A DNA stretch of 22,581 bases from positions 1-22,581 of the forward strand of contig CAZART010000088.1 in assembly GCA_964487555.1 (NCBI GenBank), read 5' to 3'. This stretch comes from CAZART01 sp964487555 (GTDB lineage Bacteria > Bacteroidota > Rhodothermia > Rhodothermales > VXPQ01). The notes below the pieces were generated by a model that ran no database searches, had not been told where the DNA came from, and saw only the letters and a program-made list of their open reading frames with translations. The position numbers were made by a program, and so were the translations under genes. Of the stretch, positions 14,572 through 22,342 are shown in pieces. Position 1 is the first letter of the stretch; every line of letters starts with the position of its first letter.

Positions 14572-15842
14572 CCTCCAAACCCGCTTCTGACGAGAACGTC
14601 TCCGAACACGCTGCCGATGGGAAATCGGGGCTCTTCCGTCGCATTCGCGAGCTGTTCCGGCATATCGGACCGGCTCTCGTTCTCGCTACCGTCGTCATCG
14701 GACCGGGCAGTCTCACTCTGAACACCGTCGCCGGGAGCTCCTACGGATATCGACTCCTGTGGGTACCGATCGCCGCCACGGTTCTGATGATTATCTATAC
14801 CTGGCTCTCGGCGCGAATCAGCCTGGTGACCGGCGAGACACTATTCGGGGTAACGCGCGCCAAGTTTGGACCGTGGCTGGCGGTGGTCGGCGGCGTGTTC
14901 GGCTACCTCGCCGTCCTCGCATTCCAGGCGGGCAACAACGCGGCGGTCGGATTCGCGGCCAACGCCCTTTTCGGACTTGACGTCCGGCTGTGGGCCGTCC
15001 TATTATTCCTTCCTGCTCTTGGGCTGATTTTCCTGCCGAATCTCTATGCCAAGCTTGAGCTGCTCGTCAAGATCGTCGTCGGATTGATGCTGCTTACGTT
15101 CATCGGCACCATCGCAATCGTCGGCGTCGATGCCGGTCAGGCGGCGCGGGGGCTCGTCCCCTCCTTACCAGACGCCGAAGCCATCTTTCTGACGTTGGGA
15201 ATGGCGGCGACGACGTTCTCGATCGTGGCGGCCGTATACCAGGGCTATCTCATGAGAGAGAAAAGATGGGGACCCGAAGAGCTTGGTTCCGAAGGAGCAG
15301 ACAGCCTCGTCGGAATCGGAATTCTCGGAGCGATCTCCACTGTCGTCCTGCTTACTAGCGCAGGCGCCATTTATGGAACCGGTGAACCCGTCTTTTCCGC
15401 ACAGGGGATGGCGACGCAGCTTGAACCGCTGGTCGGAGCGGCCGCCTTCTATTTGTTTACGATCGGATTTTTCTTTGCGAGCCTATCCTCGCTCATCGTG
15501 AATCCCCTTATTGGCGCCACGCTTCTGGCCGACGCACTTGGGAAGAATGCCTCGATGGACCGCATGCCCGTCAAGATTTGGACGACGGTTGCCATGGTGG
15601 CAGGCCTTCTCGTCGTGCTCCTCTTCGAGGCTCCACCCGTCGAGCTGATTCGGTTCGCACAGGGTCTGGCCGTGATCGCCTTCCCCGTACTTGGATTTCT
15701 TGTACTCTCAATCGCCCGTGACCGCACCATTATGGGCGAATACGTCAGCAAGACCTGGGTCCAGGTGATTGCCATGATCGGTTACGTTACGATCATCGCC
15801 ATTGTACTGAATTACGTACGATTGATTGTCGCCGCCATCTGA
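14559..15842 (+). CDS. Nramp-related membrane transporter lacking canonical metal-site motifs
   Basis: A 427-residue polytopic protein with about 11 hydrophobic helices and a charged N-terminus. The layout and HIGPALVLATVVIGPGSLTLNT (36-56) place it in the Nramp/MntH fold. In true Nramps, TM1 carries DPGN and TM6 carries MPHN, whose Asp, Asn and Met bind Mn2+/Fe2+. Here TM1 reads GPGS (48-51), so both the Asp and the Asn are gone. TM6 reads AATTFSIVAAVYQGY (216-230), with no Met-Pro-His. A divalent-metal role is therefore unlikely. It overlaps the DHDPS-like gene by 13 nt and ends an operon with two sugar-acid-type enzymes, so import of an organic substrate is more plausible. Automated annotation would probably label it a divalent metal transporter; I regard that label as misleading. 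Confidence 0.85.
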   Translation: MAEITSKPASDENVSEHAADGKSGLFRRIRELFRHIGPALVLATVVIGPGSLTLNTVAGSSYGYRLLWVPIAATVLMIIYTWLSARISLVTGETLFGVTRAKFGPWLAVVGGVFGYLAVLAFQAGNNAAVGFAANALFGLDVRLWAVLLFLPALGLIFLPNLYAKLELLVKIVVGLMLLTFIGTIAIVGVDAGQAARGLVPSLPDAEAIFLTLGMAATTFSIVAAVYQGYLMREKRWGPEELGSEGADSLVGIGILGAISTVVLLTSAGAIYGTGEPVFSAQGMATQLEPLVGAAAFYLFTIGFFFASLSSLIVNPLIGATLLADALGKNASMDRMPVKIWTTVAMVAGLLVVLLFEAPPVELIRFAQGLAVIAFPVLGFLVLSIARDRTIMGEYVSKTWVQVIAMIGYVTIIAIVLNYVRLIVAAI

Positions 15843-15868
15843 GACGCACATCAGCTTTCCGCAGGCCT

Positions 15869-15892
15869 CGTGCCCGTCGTTCATGAGGCACG
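15869..15892. terminator. Weak hairpin between convergent genes
   Basis: CGTGCC (15869-15874) pairs with GGCACG (15887-15892) around a 12-base loop, in the 51-bp gap between the stops of the Nramp-like gene and the dehydrogenase. There is no T-tract in either direction. It is the only candidate here for a bidirectional terminator, and the stem is only 6 bp. Confidence 0.25.
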
Positions 15893-15893
15893 T

Positions 15894-18401
15894 TCAGTGC
15901 ACCATCGCTTCGAGCTCAGGATCCGTCCAGGGCATCTCGCGAGCGGCTGTCTCCAATCGAACGTCGGCAGCCTGGCCAGGTGTGACCGGAGAAGCCCGAT
16001 TCCCCCACGCATTGCGGATGTAAGTCAGGATGCTCGCAATCTCCTCGTCCGTAAGGTTGTTCTGCGGCGGCATCAGACCGAGCTCACCCTCCTTGCCTTG
16101 AAGCAGAATGCGGGTAAGATTCTGGTGCGTGCCATGAACCCATTCCGATCCGACCAGTGGAACGGCCAAGCCTTCCTCCCCCTCGCCTTCCTTACCGTGG
16201 CAGAACGCGCAGTTTACCTGGTACATCTCTTGGCCGGCCTCGTACCGCTCTTTCGCTTCCGGGGTGAGGCGTTCGAACCAGGTCTCCGATCCCGGCTTTC
16301 CCGGCCAGCTGAGGCGCTCGGCCATCTTCCGCATCTTGTCTCTAATTTCGGCGTCCGCGGTCTGCAGCACCGCGTCCAGCGTAGTGGGTCGACGGGGAAG
16401 CTCGAGCGGCAGAATGACGCCCCCACCGGATGGGAACCGATTTTCGACGCCGTCCAGGAGAGCAAGCCGCTGCCACTGCGGAAGTGTTGTATCCGCTGCC
16501 GCGCCGAATACGCGGTCTATGCCGCCGGCGTCCTCTGCTTTAACGACAGCGGATGCAAGCGTGCTAATCGCGCGCCGGTATTCCAGAGTGTCTTCTTTCC
16601 AGTCGTCCCTTTGCAAGAGCTTTTCAAGGAGCGCAAGTTCGCGTAGGTACATTCCGCTTACCACCGTCTCAAGCACGTACTTTTGGCCGCCGTGGCGCGA
16701 GAGTATGTCGATCATTGTCGAATCGGACATCGCGGCCGGCGCCTCACCGAACGAGGCGGCGAGCTGAAGGCGGACAGGCGGCGACGGATCATCTATTCTT
16801 TCCCGGAGGGCGTGCAACATGGATTCGGTACCACGGCGGAGCCACGGTTCAGCCATTGCAACCGCTGCAACCCGCACGTGCGGCGAATCGTCATCCAGTG
16901 CAAGACGCACAGATTCGGCCTTCAGTCTTCCAAGACCTTCCAGAGTCCATAGCGCGTGTAAACGAATTCGCGGATCTTCCCGTGAAACGGCCATCGCTCG
17001 CAATGCGGATGCAACAGACGTGTCACCTCGCTCGACCAGCAGGCGCTGCGCCGTGTCGCGCCACCATCCGTTGGGATGACCCAGATATTCGACGAGCCTC
17101 TCGGCACGAGCCTCTGTCAGGCGAGGTAACTCGCTTTCGGACGGCGAATCTTCGTAAACAACACGGTAGATCCGGCCCATGCCGAGCGGCTCTTCCAGGT
17201 TTCTTTCCTGGATGTGCTTCATCAGATGGGTCGTGATAAAGTCACGGTGCTCAATGATGCCGCGGTACATGTCCACCAGGTAAAGACTTCCGTCGGGACC
17301 GGAATACGTGTTTACGGGGCGGAAGCGCTCGTCCGTCGATGCGACGAAGGAGGCGCCGTCGTAGCCATGCACAGCGGCGACCGTGCCGTCGTCGCTCTCC
17401 TCTAAAACATACCGGTGCACGAGATTCCCTACCGGCTCGGCCACGAAGATGTTTACCCGATCCGTGAATTCGGATGGATACGTATGGCCTCGATAGACGC
17501 CCGGACCGCAGGCCGCGGTGAAGGTGCGAAGTCTACCGTCCTCGCGCAGCGTCGCTGTCTGATAGCCCCGGTTTGCGCCGGGCGTTGTGCGGATCGGCCA
17601 GACCTCGCTGTCATTTGCGATGTCTTCTTCAATGCCCGTCGTGCTCGGCAGGTTGGGATTGCGAGCAAAATAATGTGGAGGAACGTAATCGAAGAATACG
17701 GGACGCGAATTATCGTTACGATACATCCGGCCGTAGTCGTCCATTGCGAGGCCGAACTGACCGACCGCGAGGGTCGAGTCTTCCACCCACCGTCCGTTGA
17801 GGATGCGGTAGCGGCGGTCATGGTCCGTCGTATGGATCCAGTTGTCCAGCCCCCAGACGAAGCCATTTGCGTTGGCCTCCATATTCGCTTTTCTGATGCC
17901 GAACCGATCTGATACAAGCACCTTCTCGTCGGCGACAAGGTCGCCGTCCAGATCGCGAGCAAACCACAAATTGTTTGGTTCGCTTACGAGCACGCCGTCG
18001 GAAAGGACTTTGACGGCGTTGGGCGATACGAGGCTGTCTAGAAACACCGTGCGTCGGTCCATTCTGCCGTCGCCGTCTGTATCCTCGACGACAGCGATTT
18101 TGCCGACCGGCTCCAACGCACCCTCTCCATCGATGCTGGTCATCCATCCCCTCATTTCGGCCGCATAGAGGCGACCATCCGGATCGATGTCCATCGCAAC
18201 CGGATCTTCAACGAGAGGCTCGGCGGCCACGAGCTCGACACGGAAGCCTGGAGGGACCATGATCGAGCGAAGTGCCTCGTCCGGGGATAGGACCGGCGAG
18301 GACTCCGGATCAGCAACCGTGGGTGGCCAACCCGGACCGTCGCATCCAACGGCGCAAAGAACCAGGCCGACGAAAAGCGTAAGCGCGCGAGTGCTGTTCA
18401 T
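15894..18401 (-). CDS. PVC-type membrane-bound dehydrogenase lipoprotein with HEAT repeats and cytochrome c
   Basis: An 835-residue three-part protein. The frame is open upstream to 18494, but the ATG at 18401 gives a lipoprotein signal (CAVGC, Cys20), and the extension lies antisense to a decayed lacI gene. The N-terminal half is a beta-propeller dehydrogenase-like domain: VPPGFRVELVAAEPLVEDPV, MDIDPDGRLYAAEMRGW, EDTDGDGRMDRRTVF, VLVSEPNNLWFARDLDGD, and PVNTYSGPDGSLYLVDMYRG with HRDF. The middle has Ala/Leu-rich HEAT-like helices such as VRVAAVAMAEPWLRRG. The C-terminus is a class I cytochrome c with haem motif CAFCH (731-735) and probable axial Met777 in GLMPPQNN. Such proteins are thought to oxidise sugars or alcohols periplasmically and pass electrons to the respiratory chain; the substrate is unknown. 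It is convergent with the SDR operon and downstream of the lyase gene. Confidence 0.9.
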   Translation of the reverse strand: MNSTRALTLFVGLVLCAVGCDGPGWPPTVADPESSPVLSPDEALRSIMVPPGFRVELVAAEPLVEDPVAMDIDPDGRLYAAEMRGWMTSIDGEGALEPVGKIAVVEDTDGDGRMDRRTVFLDSLVSPNAVKVLSDGVLVSEPNNLWFARDLDGDLVADEKVLVSDRFGIRKANMEANANGFVWGLDNWIHTTDHDRRYRILNGRWVEDSTLAVGQFGLAMDDYGRMYRNDNSRPVFFDYVPPHYFARNPNLPSTTGIEEDIANDSEVWPIRTTPGANRGYQTATLREDGRLRTFTAACGPGVYRGHTYPSEFTDRVNIFVAEPVGNLVHRYVLEESDDGTVAAVHGYDGASFVASTDERFRPVNTYSGPDGSLYLVDMYRGIIEHRDFITTHLMKHIQERNLEEPLGMGRIYRVVYEDSPSESELPRLTEARAERLVEYLGHPNGWWRDTAQRLLVERGDTSVASALRAMAVSREDPRIRLHALWTLEGLGRLKAESVRLALDDDSPHVRVAAVAMAEPWLRRGTESMLHALRERIDDPSPPVRLQLAASFGEAPAAMSDSTMIDILSRHGGQKYVLETVVSGMYLRELALLEKLLQRDDWKEDTLEYRRAISTLASAVVKAEDAGGIDRVFGAAADTTLPQWQRLALLDGVENRFPSGGGVILPLELPRRPTTLDAVLQTADAEIRDKMRKMAERLSWPGKPGSETWFERLTPEAKERYEAGQEMYQVNCAFCHGKEGEGEEGLAVPLVGSEWVHGTHQNLTRILLQGKEGELGLMPPQNNLTDEEIASILTYIRNAWGNRASPVTPGQAADVRLETAAREMPWTDPELEAMVH

Positions 18402-18437
18402 TGTGATCGTTGAAATCCAATAATCGAGAAGAGACTC

Positions 18438-18646
18438 GATGATGCGGCGACATGGACGCTCTACGATGTCGCCGAGCAAGCGGGCGTCAACCACATTACC
18501 GTTTCGCTACACTTCCGCCATCCGGAAAAGCTCGCCGCTGCTACCCAATGAGCGTGTGGGAGCGGCCGTCGAAGCGCGGCAGTACGTGCCAATCAGTGGC
18601 CGCGCGTAGCTTGGTCCTCCGTCAGACTGAAATGGTCGCTCTGATC
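18438..18646 (+). pseudogene. Decayed fragment of a third LacI-family regulator
   Basis: From about 18456 the plus strand encodes TLYDVAEQAGVNHITVS then LHFRHPEKLAA, nearly the helix-turn-helix of LacI regulator 2 (TLYDVAKRAGVSHITVS, RYFRQPDKLAA). A TGA at 18549 ends this frame. Similarity resumes in another frame as RVGAAVEARQYVP, where LacI 2 has RVQKAVEALQYVP, then after a small deletion in a third frame as ARSLVLRQTEMVALI, where LacI 2 has ARSLVSGQTEMVALI. Homology stops at about 18646, exactly at the heparinase stop codon; the whole effector domain (about 250 residues) is missing. No intact protein can be made. The left limit is approximate. It lies divergent to the dehydrogenase, the same arrangement as LacI 2 and sulfatase 2, and probably once regulated it. 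Confidence 0.9.
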
Positions 18647-20668
18647 TCACCATTCGGCAAGTGGTTTTAGCGGTTCAACGCCGGCGGCATCCGTGTCGTT
18701 TTCGGCACCGGCTTCGCCGACATCTGCCGCACCTGGCGTAAAAAGCACGGCCATCCGGACATCGGTTACCCCATCAAATTTCACGGCCAGCTTGCAGATT
18801 CCCGTGTTGGCGGCCTGGCCCGAAGCCTCCGCGGTTCCGGGCAGCGGCTCTGCGTCCATGACGGTAAATGCAGCCTCCGCCGGACCGGAGAGCTTCGCCC
18901 GAAGTGTTCGGCCGTCCTGCGTCAATACGGCGGTTCGGCCGCCCGCCTCGATCTCGACCTCCGCCTCGGTGTGCATGAACCACCAGACCTCCGACGGGTC
19001 GCCGGTCTCCACCTCATCCTGCACGAGTACCTCTCGGCGGCCGTTCAGCAGCGCAACGCCGCGCCGGACCGAACGTGCGTCCTCCCGGTATGCTTCCGAT
19101 AAATTCGCCACCGCATGGGCGTACTCCGGCGTGGATTCGAAATCGATGATTTCCGCCACGGCGTCCGGGTCCTGATCGGCCCGGTCGTCCGGATCGATCA
19201 CAAGCGTGTTCTGGCCCTCCGCCCGCATCCGATAGAACGTCCATCGGGTCGCATCATACCCGTCCCGGTTCCAGTAGCCGGCCAGGTTGTAGTCGTCCTT
19301 CCCCAGCTCCGTGGCCCAGCGAACGCCGTCCGCATCGAGCAGAAACGTACCGAGATCGAGATTCGAGTGATTCGCTTTGTTATCGCCGGCCTTGAAGCCG
19401 ACAAAGATGGCGTCAGGATCGTCCCACGCGCTCCGCATCGCAACCACTTCAGCCTCGCGAAAATGACGATCCAGCGGAAGATCGCCGAACGCCGCGCCAC
19501 GCAGCACGGGCTCGTACCAGCCGAGATTGAACGGATTTGCGCGATTCTCATCCAGTACCGGCACGTGGCGGATCTGGTGCGCGGCGAAAGCGGGCTCGTC
19601 GAAACGCTGCGCAAGCCAGAGCAGCTCCGCGCCTTTTGTCGGACCCAGATCGCGGGGCACGTCTGCAAACGCGAACGAATGCCCCGAGGGACTCGTCATG
19701 TAAATGGGAAACCAGCCCGCCTCCGAGAAGCCCGGGATCTCCGCCAGGCCGAAGTCTTGACCTACCGCCGTTTGCAGCGCCGAGAGGAGGAGCACGTTAT
19801 AGAACGTCGCGTAGTGCCAGTAGCCCGGCCCCTCATTCCAGGCCCCGTCGGGAGCGTAGTGCTGCATGGCGAGCGGAAGGCGCGAGAGGCCCTCGTGTAG
19901 CACCTCCGAGGCGATGTCCGGCCGCGCATCCAGAACGGCAAGCGCCCCGATCGCCACCCCGCCGTTGGCCACCTGGTTCCAGTTGTGATCGGCCTCCGTC
20001 CACCACTGTTCCGCTTCGGGCGCATCACCGCGATAGGCCCGAAGAGCAGGTCGAAGGCCGTGCTGAACGATGGCCTTCTCCATCGTCTCACGCTGCGTGG
20101 GCGTCCACTGGTCGTGAAACCAATCATAGCCGACCGCGAAGGCGGTCGTCATCTCACCCACGTCGAGAAAGTGCTTCGGATTCCAGTCTGGGAATGCAGC
20201 GGCCGCTTCGAGCTCCGTCCACGCCCGCTCGCGGTAACGCGCATCCTTCTCCACCCTGCCGACCAATCCGAGCGTCGCAACCCGCTCCAGCACCCGCCGG
20301 CTCACAAACAGAAGACGCAGCCCGTCGGGAATCTCGTAACGCGGCAGATCGGCGTCCGTCAGATATCCGTCGGCCGTTGCCTTGAGCTGCTCGTACCAGG
20401 AACGCGCCAGCGAGTCGGTCGCGATCTGGTCCCGAAGCGTTGCAACCCGGTCGGCCGTCAGGTACAGGCGAGGATGCGCACGAAGCGGCACCTCCAGCAG
20501 CGCCTCCGCGGCGGGAATCTCGGCCTCGATGGTATCCGTCGCCGCGACACCAGGAATCCGAAAGGAAGTAGCGCTCGCCACCGCGGTGGACATCGGGCCC
20601 GAGCTTGCGGGCTGGGCCGGAACGGCCGCCGCCAGGACGAGTGCCAAAAACAATGAAGCCATTTGCAT
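18647..20668 (-). CDS. Secreted heparinase II/III-like polysaccharide lyase
   Basis: A 673-residue exported protein with a Sec signal (MASLFLALVLAAAVPAQP, no lipobox). It has an alpha/alpha-toroid N-terminal domain followed by a beta-sheet domain. Lyase landmarks are WWTEADHNWNQVANGGVAIG (222-241, His228 and Asn231), GAWNEGPGYWHYATFYN (275-291, Tyr283), and GDNKANHSNLDLGTFLLDA (428-446, His434) at the start of the heparinase II/III domain. Heparinase II (PL21) uses His, Tyr and His in equivalent places, which supports catalysis by beta-elimination of a uronic-acid polymer. The C-terminus ends in an Ala/Glu/Asp-rich tail, and its stop abuts the lacI fragment. It lies 84 bp after the glycosidase-like gene, with a GC-rich hairpin in between. 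The specific polymer and PL family are not determined. The start may be ATG 20668 or 20662. Confidence 0.9.
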   Translation of the reverse strand: MQMASLFLALVLAAAVPAQPASSGPMSTAVASATSFRIPGVAATDTIEAEIPAAEALLEVPLRAHPRLYLTADRVATLRDQIATDSLARSWYEQLKATADGYLTDADLPRYEIPDGLRLLFVSRRVLERVATLGLVGRVEKDARYRERAWTELEAAAAFPDWNPKHFLDVGEMTTAFAVGYDWFHDQWTPTQRETMEKAIVQHGLRPALRAYRGDAPEAEQWWTEADHNWNQVANGGVAIGALAVLDARPDIASEVLHEGLSRLPLAMQHYAPDGAWNEGPGYWHYATFYNVLLLSALQTAVGQDFGLAEIPGFSEAGWFPIYMTSPSGHSFAFADVPRDLGPTKGAELLWLAQRFDEPAFAAHQIRHVPVLDENRANPFNLGWYEPVLRGAAFGDLPLDRHFREAEVVAMRSAWDDPDAIFVGFKAGDNKANHSNLDLGTFLLDADGVRWATELGKDDYNLAGYWNRDGYDATRWTFYRMRAEGQNTLVIDPDDRADQDPDAVAEIIDFESTPEYAHAVANLSEAYREDARSVRRGVALLNGRREVLVQDEVETGDPSEVWWFMHTEAEVEIEAGGRTAVLTQDGRTLRAKLSGPAEAAFTVMDAEPLPGTAEASGQAANTGICKLAVKFDGVTDVRMAVLFTPGAADVGEAGAENDTDAAGVEPLKPLAEW

Positions 20669-20696
20669 TGGAGATCTCGTTAAACGGTCGTGGCCC

Positions 20697-20713
20697 CGCC
20701 GCCTCGAGCGGCG
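20697..20713. other. GC-rich hairpin in the glycosidase/lyase spacer
   Basis: CGCCGCCTCGAGCGGCG has a perfect 6-bp stem CGCCGC/GCGGCG and a 5-base loop. It lies in the 84-bp gap between two co-directional genes, about 40 bp after the glycosidase stop, with no T-tract. It could attenuate or stabilise the transcript so that the two proteins are made in different amounts. Confidence 0.4.
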
Positions 20714-20752
20714 CGCCCTGCATCGGGCACCGCGGCTACGAACGTCGATTCT

Positions 20753-22342
20753 TCACATCCGCGTCAGCAGGACCACCCGGTTGTCCTCGCCGGTCGCGTC
20801 GAGCGGCACCTCACGGCCGCCTTGCACCGCTTCGGCCTCCGACCACCGGCACCGTTCTACATCCAGCCACTGCACCGACCACGATCCCGGCGTATCTGAC
20901 AGATCGAGCCCGACGGCGCCCCCGGCGGGGAAATACACGGCGTACTGCGAATCCGCCACCACGGACAGATACGCCTCATCCGGCGAACGGTCCGTCAGGC
21001 GGCGGCTTTCGACGTCCGGTTCGGCACGAAACACGTCGAACGCATCCGCAAACATCCGGGCGCTCTTCAAGTGGGCCTGCGCTTTCGCGCTCAGTCCGAT
21101 ACCTGACGGCGGCCGGTGAAACCGCGTCGACGCCGCCCCGCCCAGGATATTGCGCCAGAAGCGCTCGATGCCGTGCGCGTCGCCGTCCGTCCATTCCACG
21201 GCGTCGCCGCCGTAGGTCTTCGTGTGGTTGATCGGCCGCGGATGCTCGGCTGTATACTGCCTCACCCACTGAAGCCTGTCCCAATGCTCCTGGTCCAGCT
21301 TCCGGCTGTTTTGCGAGATGTCGATAAAATCGAAGAGCTCCGGATGGTCGAGCGTGGCGCGGTGCTGCTCGTGATCCACATCGTGGTTCTGATACATCTC
21401 CGCGACCGCGACCGTCATGTTCTTGTTTGCCTCCTCCGCCCTCCGCCTGACGTACCGGCCCCAGTACCATCCCCACTCCGGCGAGTACTGCGTAAAGATC
21501 TCGTTCGTCATGCAATACAGCACGTTTCCGTGTTCCAGCGAGATCGAAAGTAGCTTATCGACAAAACGCTGCTGATAGGCCAGCACCTTTCGATCGTCGT
21601 GCAGCGCCGGTACCGTATAGAAAAAGTCGTGGCGGACGGTCCAGTAATCGCCGTAATCGTGCTCCTCGAGGTGGGTCTCTTCCGCCGAATAGGACACGTT
21701 GTTCATTGGATTCCACGGATTCGCCAGCCAATCCTCCCGCGTAAAATCATGAAAAGCCCAGATCTCGATCTGTACGATGATGCCGCGCTTTTCGGTCTCC
21801 TCCAGGAGCGCCGCGAAACGATTCCAATACCCCTCGTTCCACGCGTCCAGGTCGTAGCCGCCGCCCTCGCGCCTTCGAAACGGCTGCACGTTGCCGCTGT
21901 CTCGCGCACTCATCGTATTGCGGATGTAATTCCCACCCGAAGCCACGAGTAGATCGAGCTGGTCCGTCAGCCGCCGCCCCGTCCACTGAAATAAATTGTC
22001 GTCGTCCGTTCCCCCGAGCAGCAGGACAGGCTGGCCGCGGACCTGCCAGAAACGGGGGTTCTCCGCGTACGGCTGGATTCGCGCGGCGTCGTCGGCGGAG
22101 GGCTCGGAAACACCCGCGCCGTGACCACCGCGCACCCGTTCATGTCGCGCGCCGTCGTAGGCGGCGGACACGGGAAATCCGGCGCCATGACCGCCGGTCT
22201 GCATTCCACTTCGCGTGGCATCATGGGCGGCCGGCCGGGACTTCATCCACTCCGCAATAGCGTGCTCGCCGAGCATCCATCCACCCGCCGACACGGCGGC
22301 CAGGAGCAGCATCACAGCCGGTAAGGAATGAAATCGTTTCAT
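20753..22342 (-). CDS. Exported TIM-barrel glycoside-hydrolase-like protein (GH-A clan type)
   Basis: A 529-residue protein with an N-terminal signal or anchor (residues 5-24), no clear lipobox, then a low-complexity Gly/Ala/His linker to about residue 90. The barrel opens with NPRFWQVRGQPVLLLGGTDD, continues with ASGGNYIRNTMSARD and RGIIVQIEIWAFHDF, and has HGNVLYCMTNEIFTQYSPEWG, where Asn280-Glu281 resembles the acid/base NE pair at the end of strand 4 in GH-A clan enzymes. The nucleophile is not certain; the KTYGGDAVEWTDGD region is a candidate. The C-terminal 75 residues (YAVYFPAGGAVGLDL...) resemble the 'putative collagen-binding' beta domain that follows DUF4038-type barrels such as GH140 apiosidase. 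No family is assigned with confidence. It is the first gene of a minus-strand pair with the lyase, so it probably acts on the same polymer. Confidence 0.82.
   Translation of the reverse strand: MKRFHSLPAVMLLLAAVSAGGWMLGEHAIAEWMKSRPAAHDATRSGMQTGGHGAGFPVSAAYDGARHERVRGGHGAGVSEPSADDAARIQPYAENPRFWQVRGQPVLLLGGTDDDNLFQWTGRRLTDQLDLLVASGGNYIRNTMSARDSGNVQPFRRREGGGYDLDAWNEGYWNRFAALLEETEKRGIIVQIEIWAFHDFTREDWLANPWNPMNNVSYSAEETHLEEHDYGDYWTVRHDFFYTVPALHDDRKVLAYQQRFVDKLLSISLEHGNVLYCMTNEIFTQYSPEWGWYWGRYVRRRAEEANKNMTVAVAEMYQNHDVDHEQHRATLDHPELFDFIDISQNSRKLDQEHWDRLQWVRQYTAEHPRPINHTKTYGGDAVEWTDGDAHGIERFWRNILGGAASTRFHRPPSGIGLSAKAQAHLKSARMFADAFDVFRAEPDVESRRLTDRSPDEAYLSVVADSQYAVYFPAGGAVGLDLSDTPGSWSVQWLDVERCRWSEAEAVQGGREVPLDATGEDNRVVLLTRM
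22073..22231 (-). repeat. Imperfect coding repeats in the glycosidase-like linker
   Basis: Residues about 38-90 of the glycosidase-like protein repeat a unit of 22-23 residues: AAHDATRSGMQTGGHGAGFP, then AAYDGARHERVRGGHGAGVS, then a partial ADDAARIQPY. The GGHGAG block occurs twice. Units are in frame and diverged, so this is an older tandem duplication lengthening a flexible linker between the signal and the catalytic barrel. Confidence 0.6.

Noticed and set aside
14559..15842. Calling the membrane protein a Mn/Fe transporter
   Set aside because: The fold suits Nramp, but DPGN and MPHN motifs are both replaced, so the metal function is not supported.
18402..18494. N-terminal extension of the haem dehydrogenase
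   Set aside because: This stretch is antisense to the lacI remnant, and the lipoprotein signal begins at ATG 18401.
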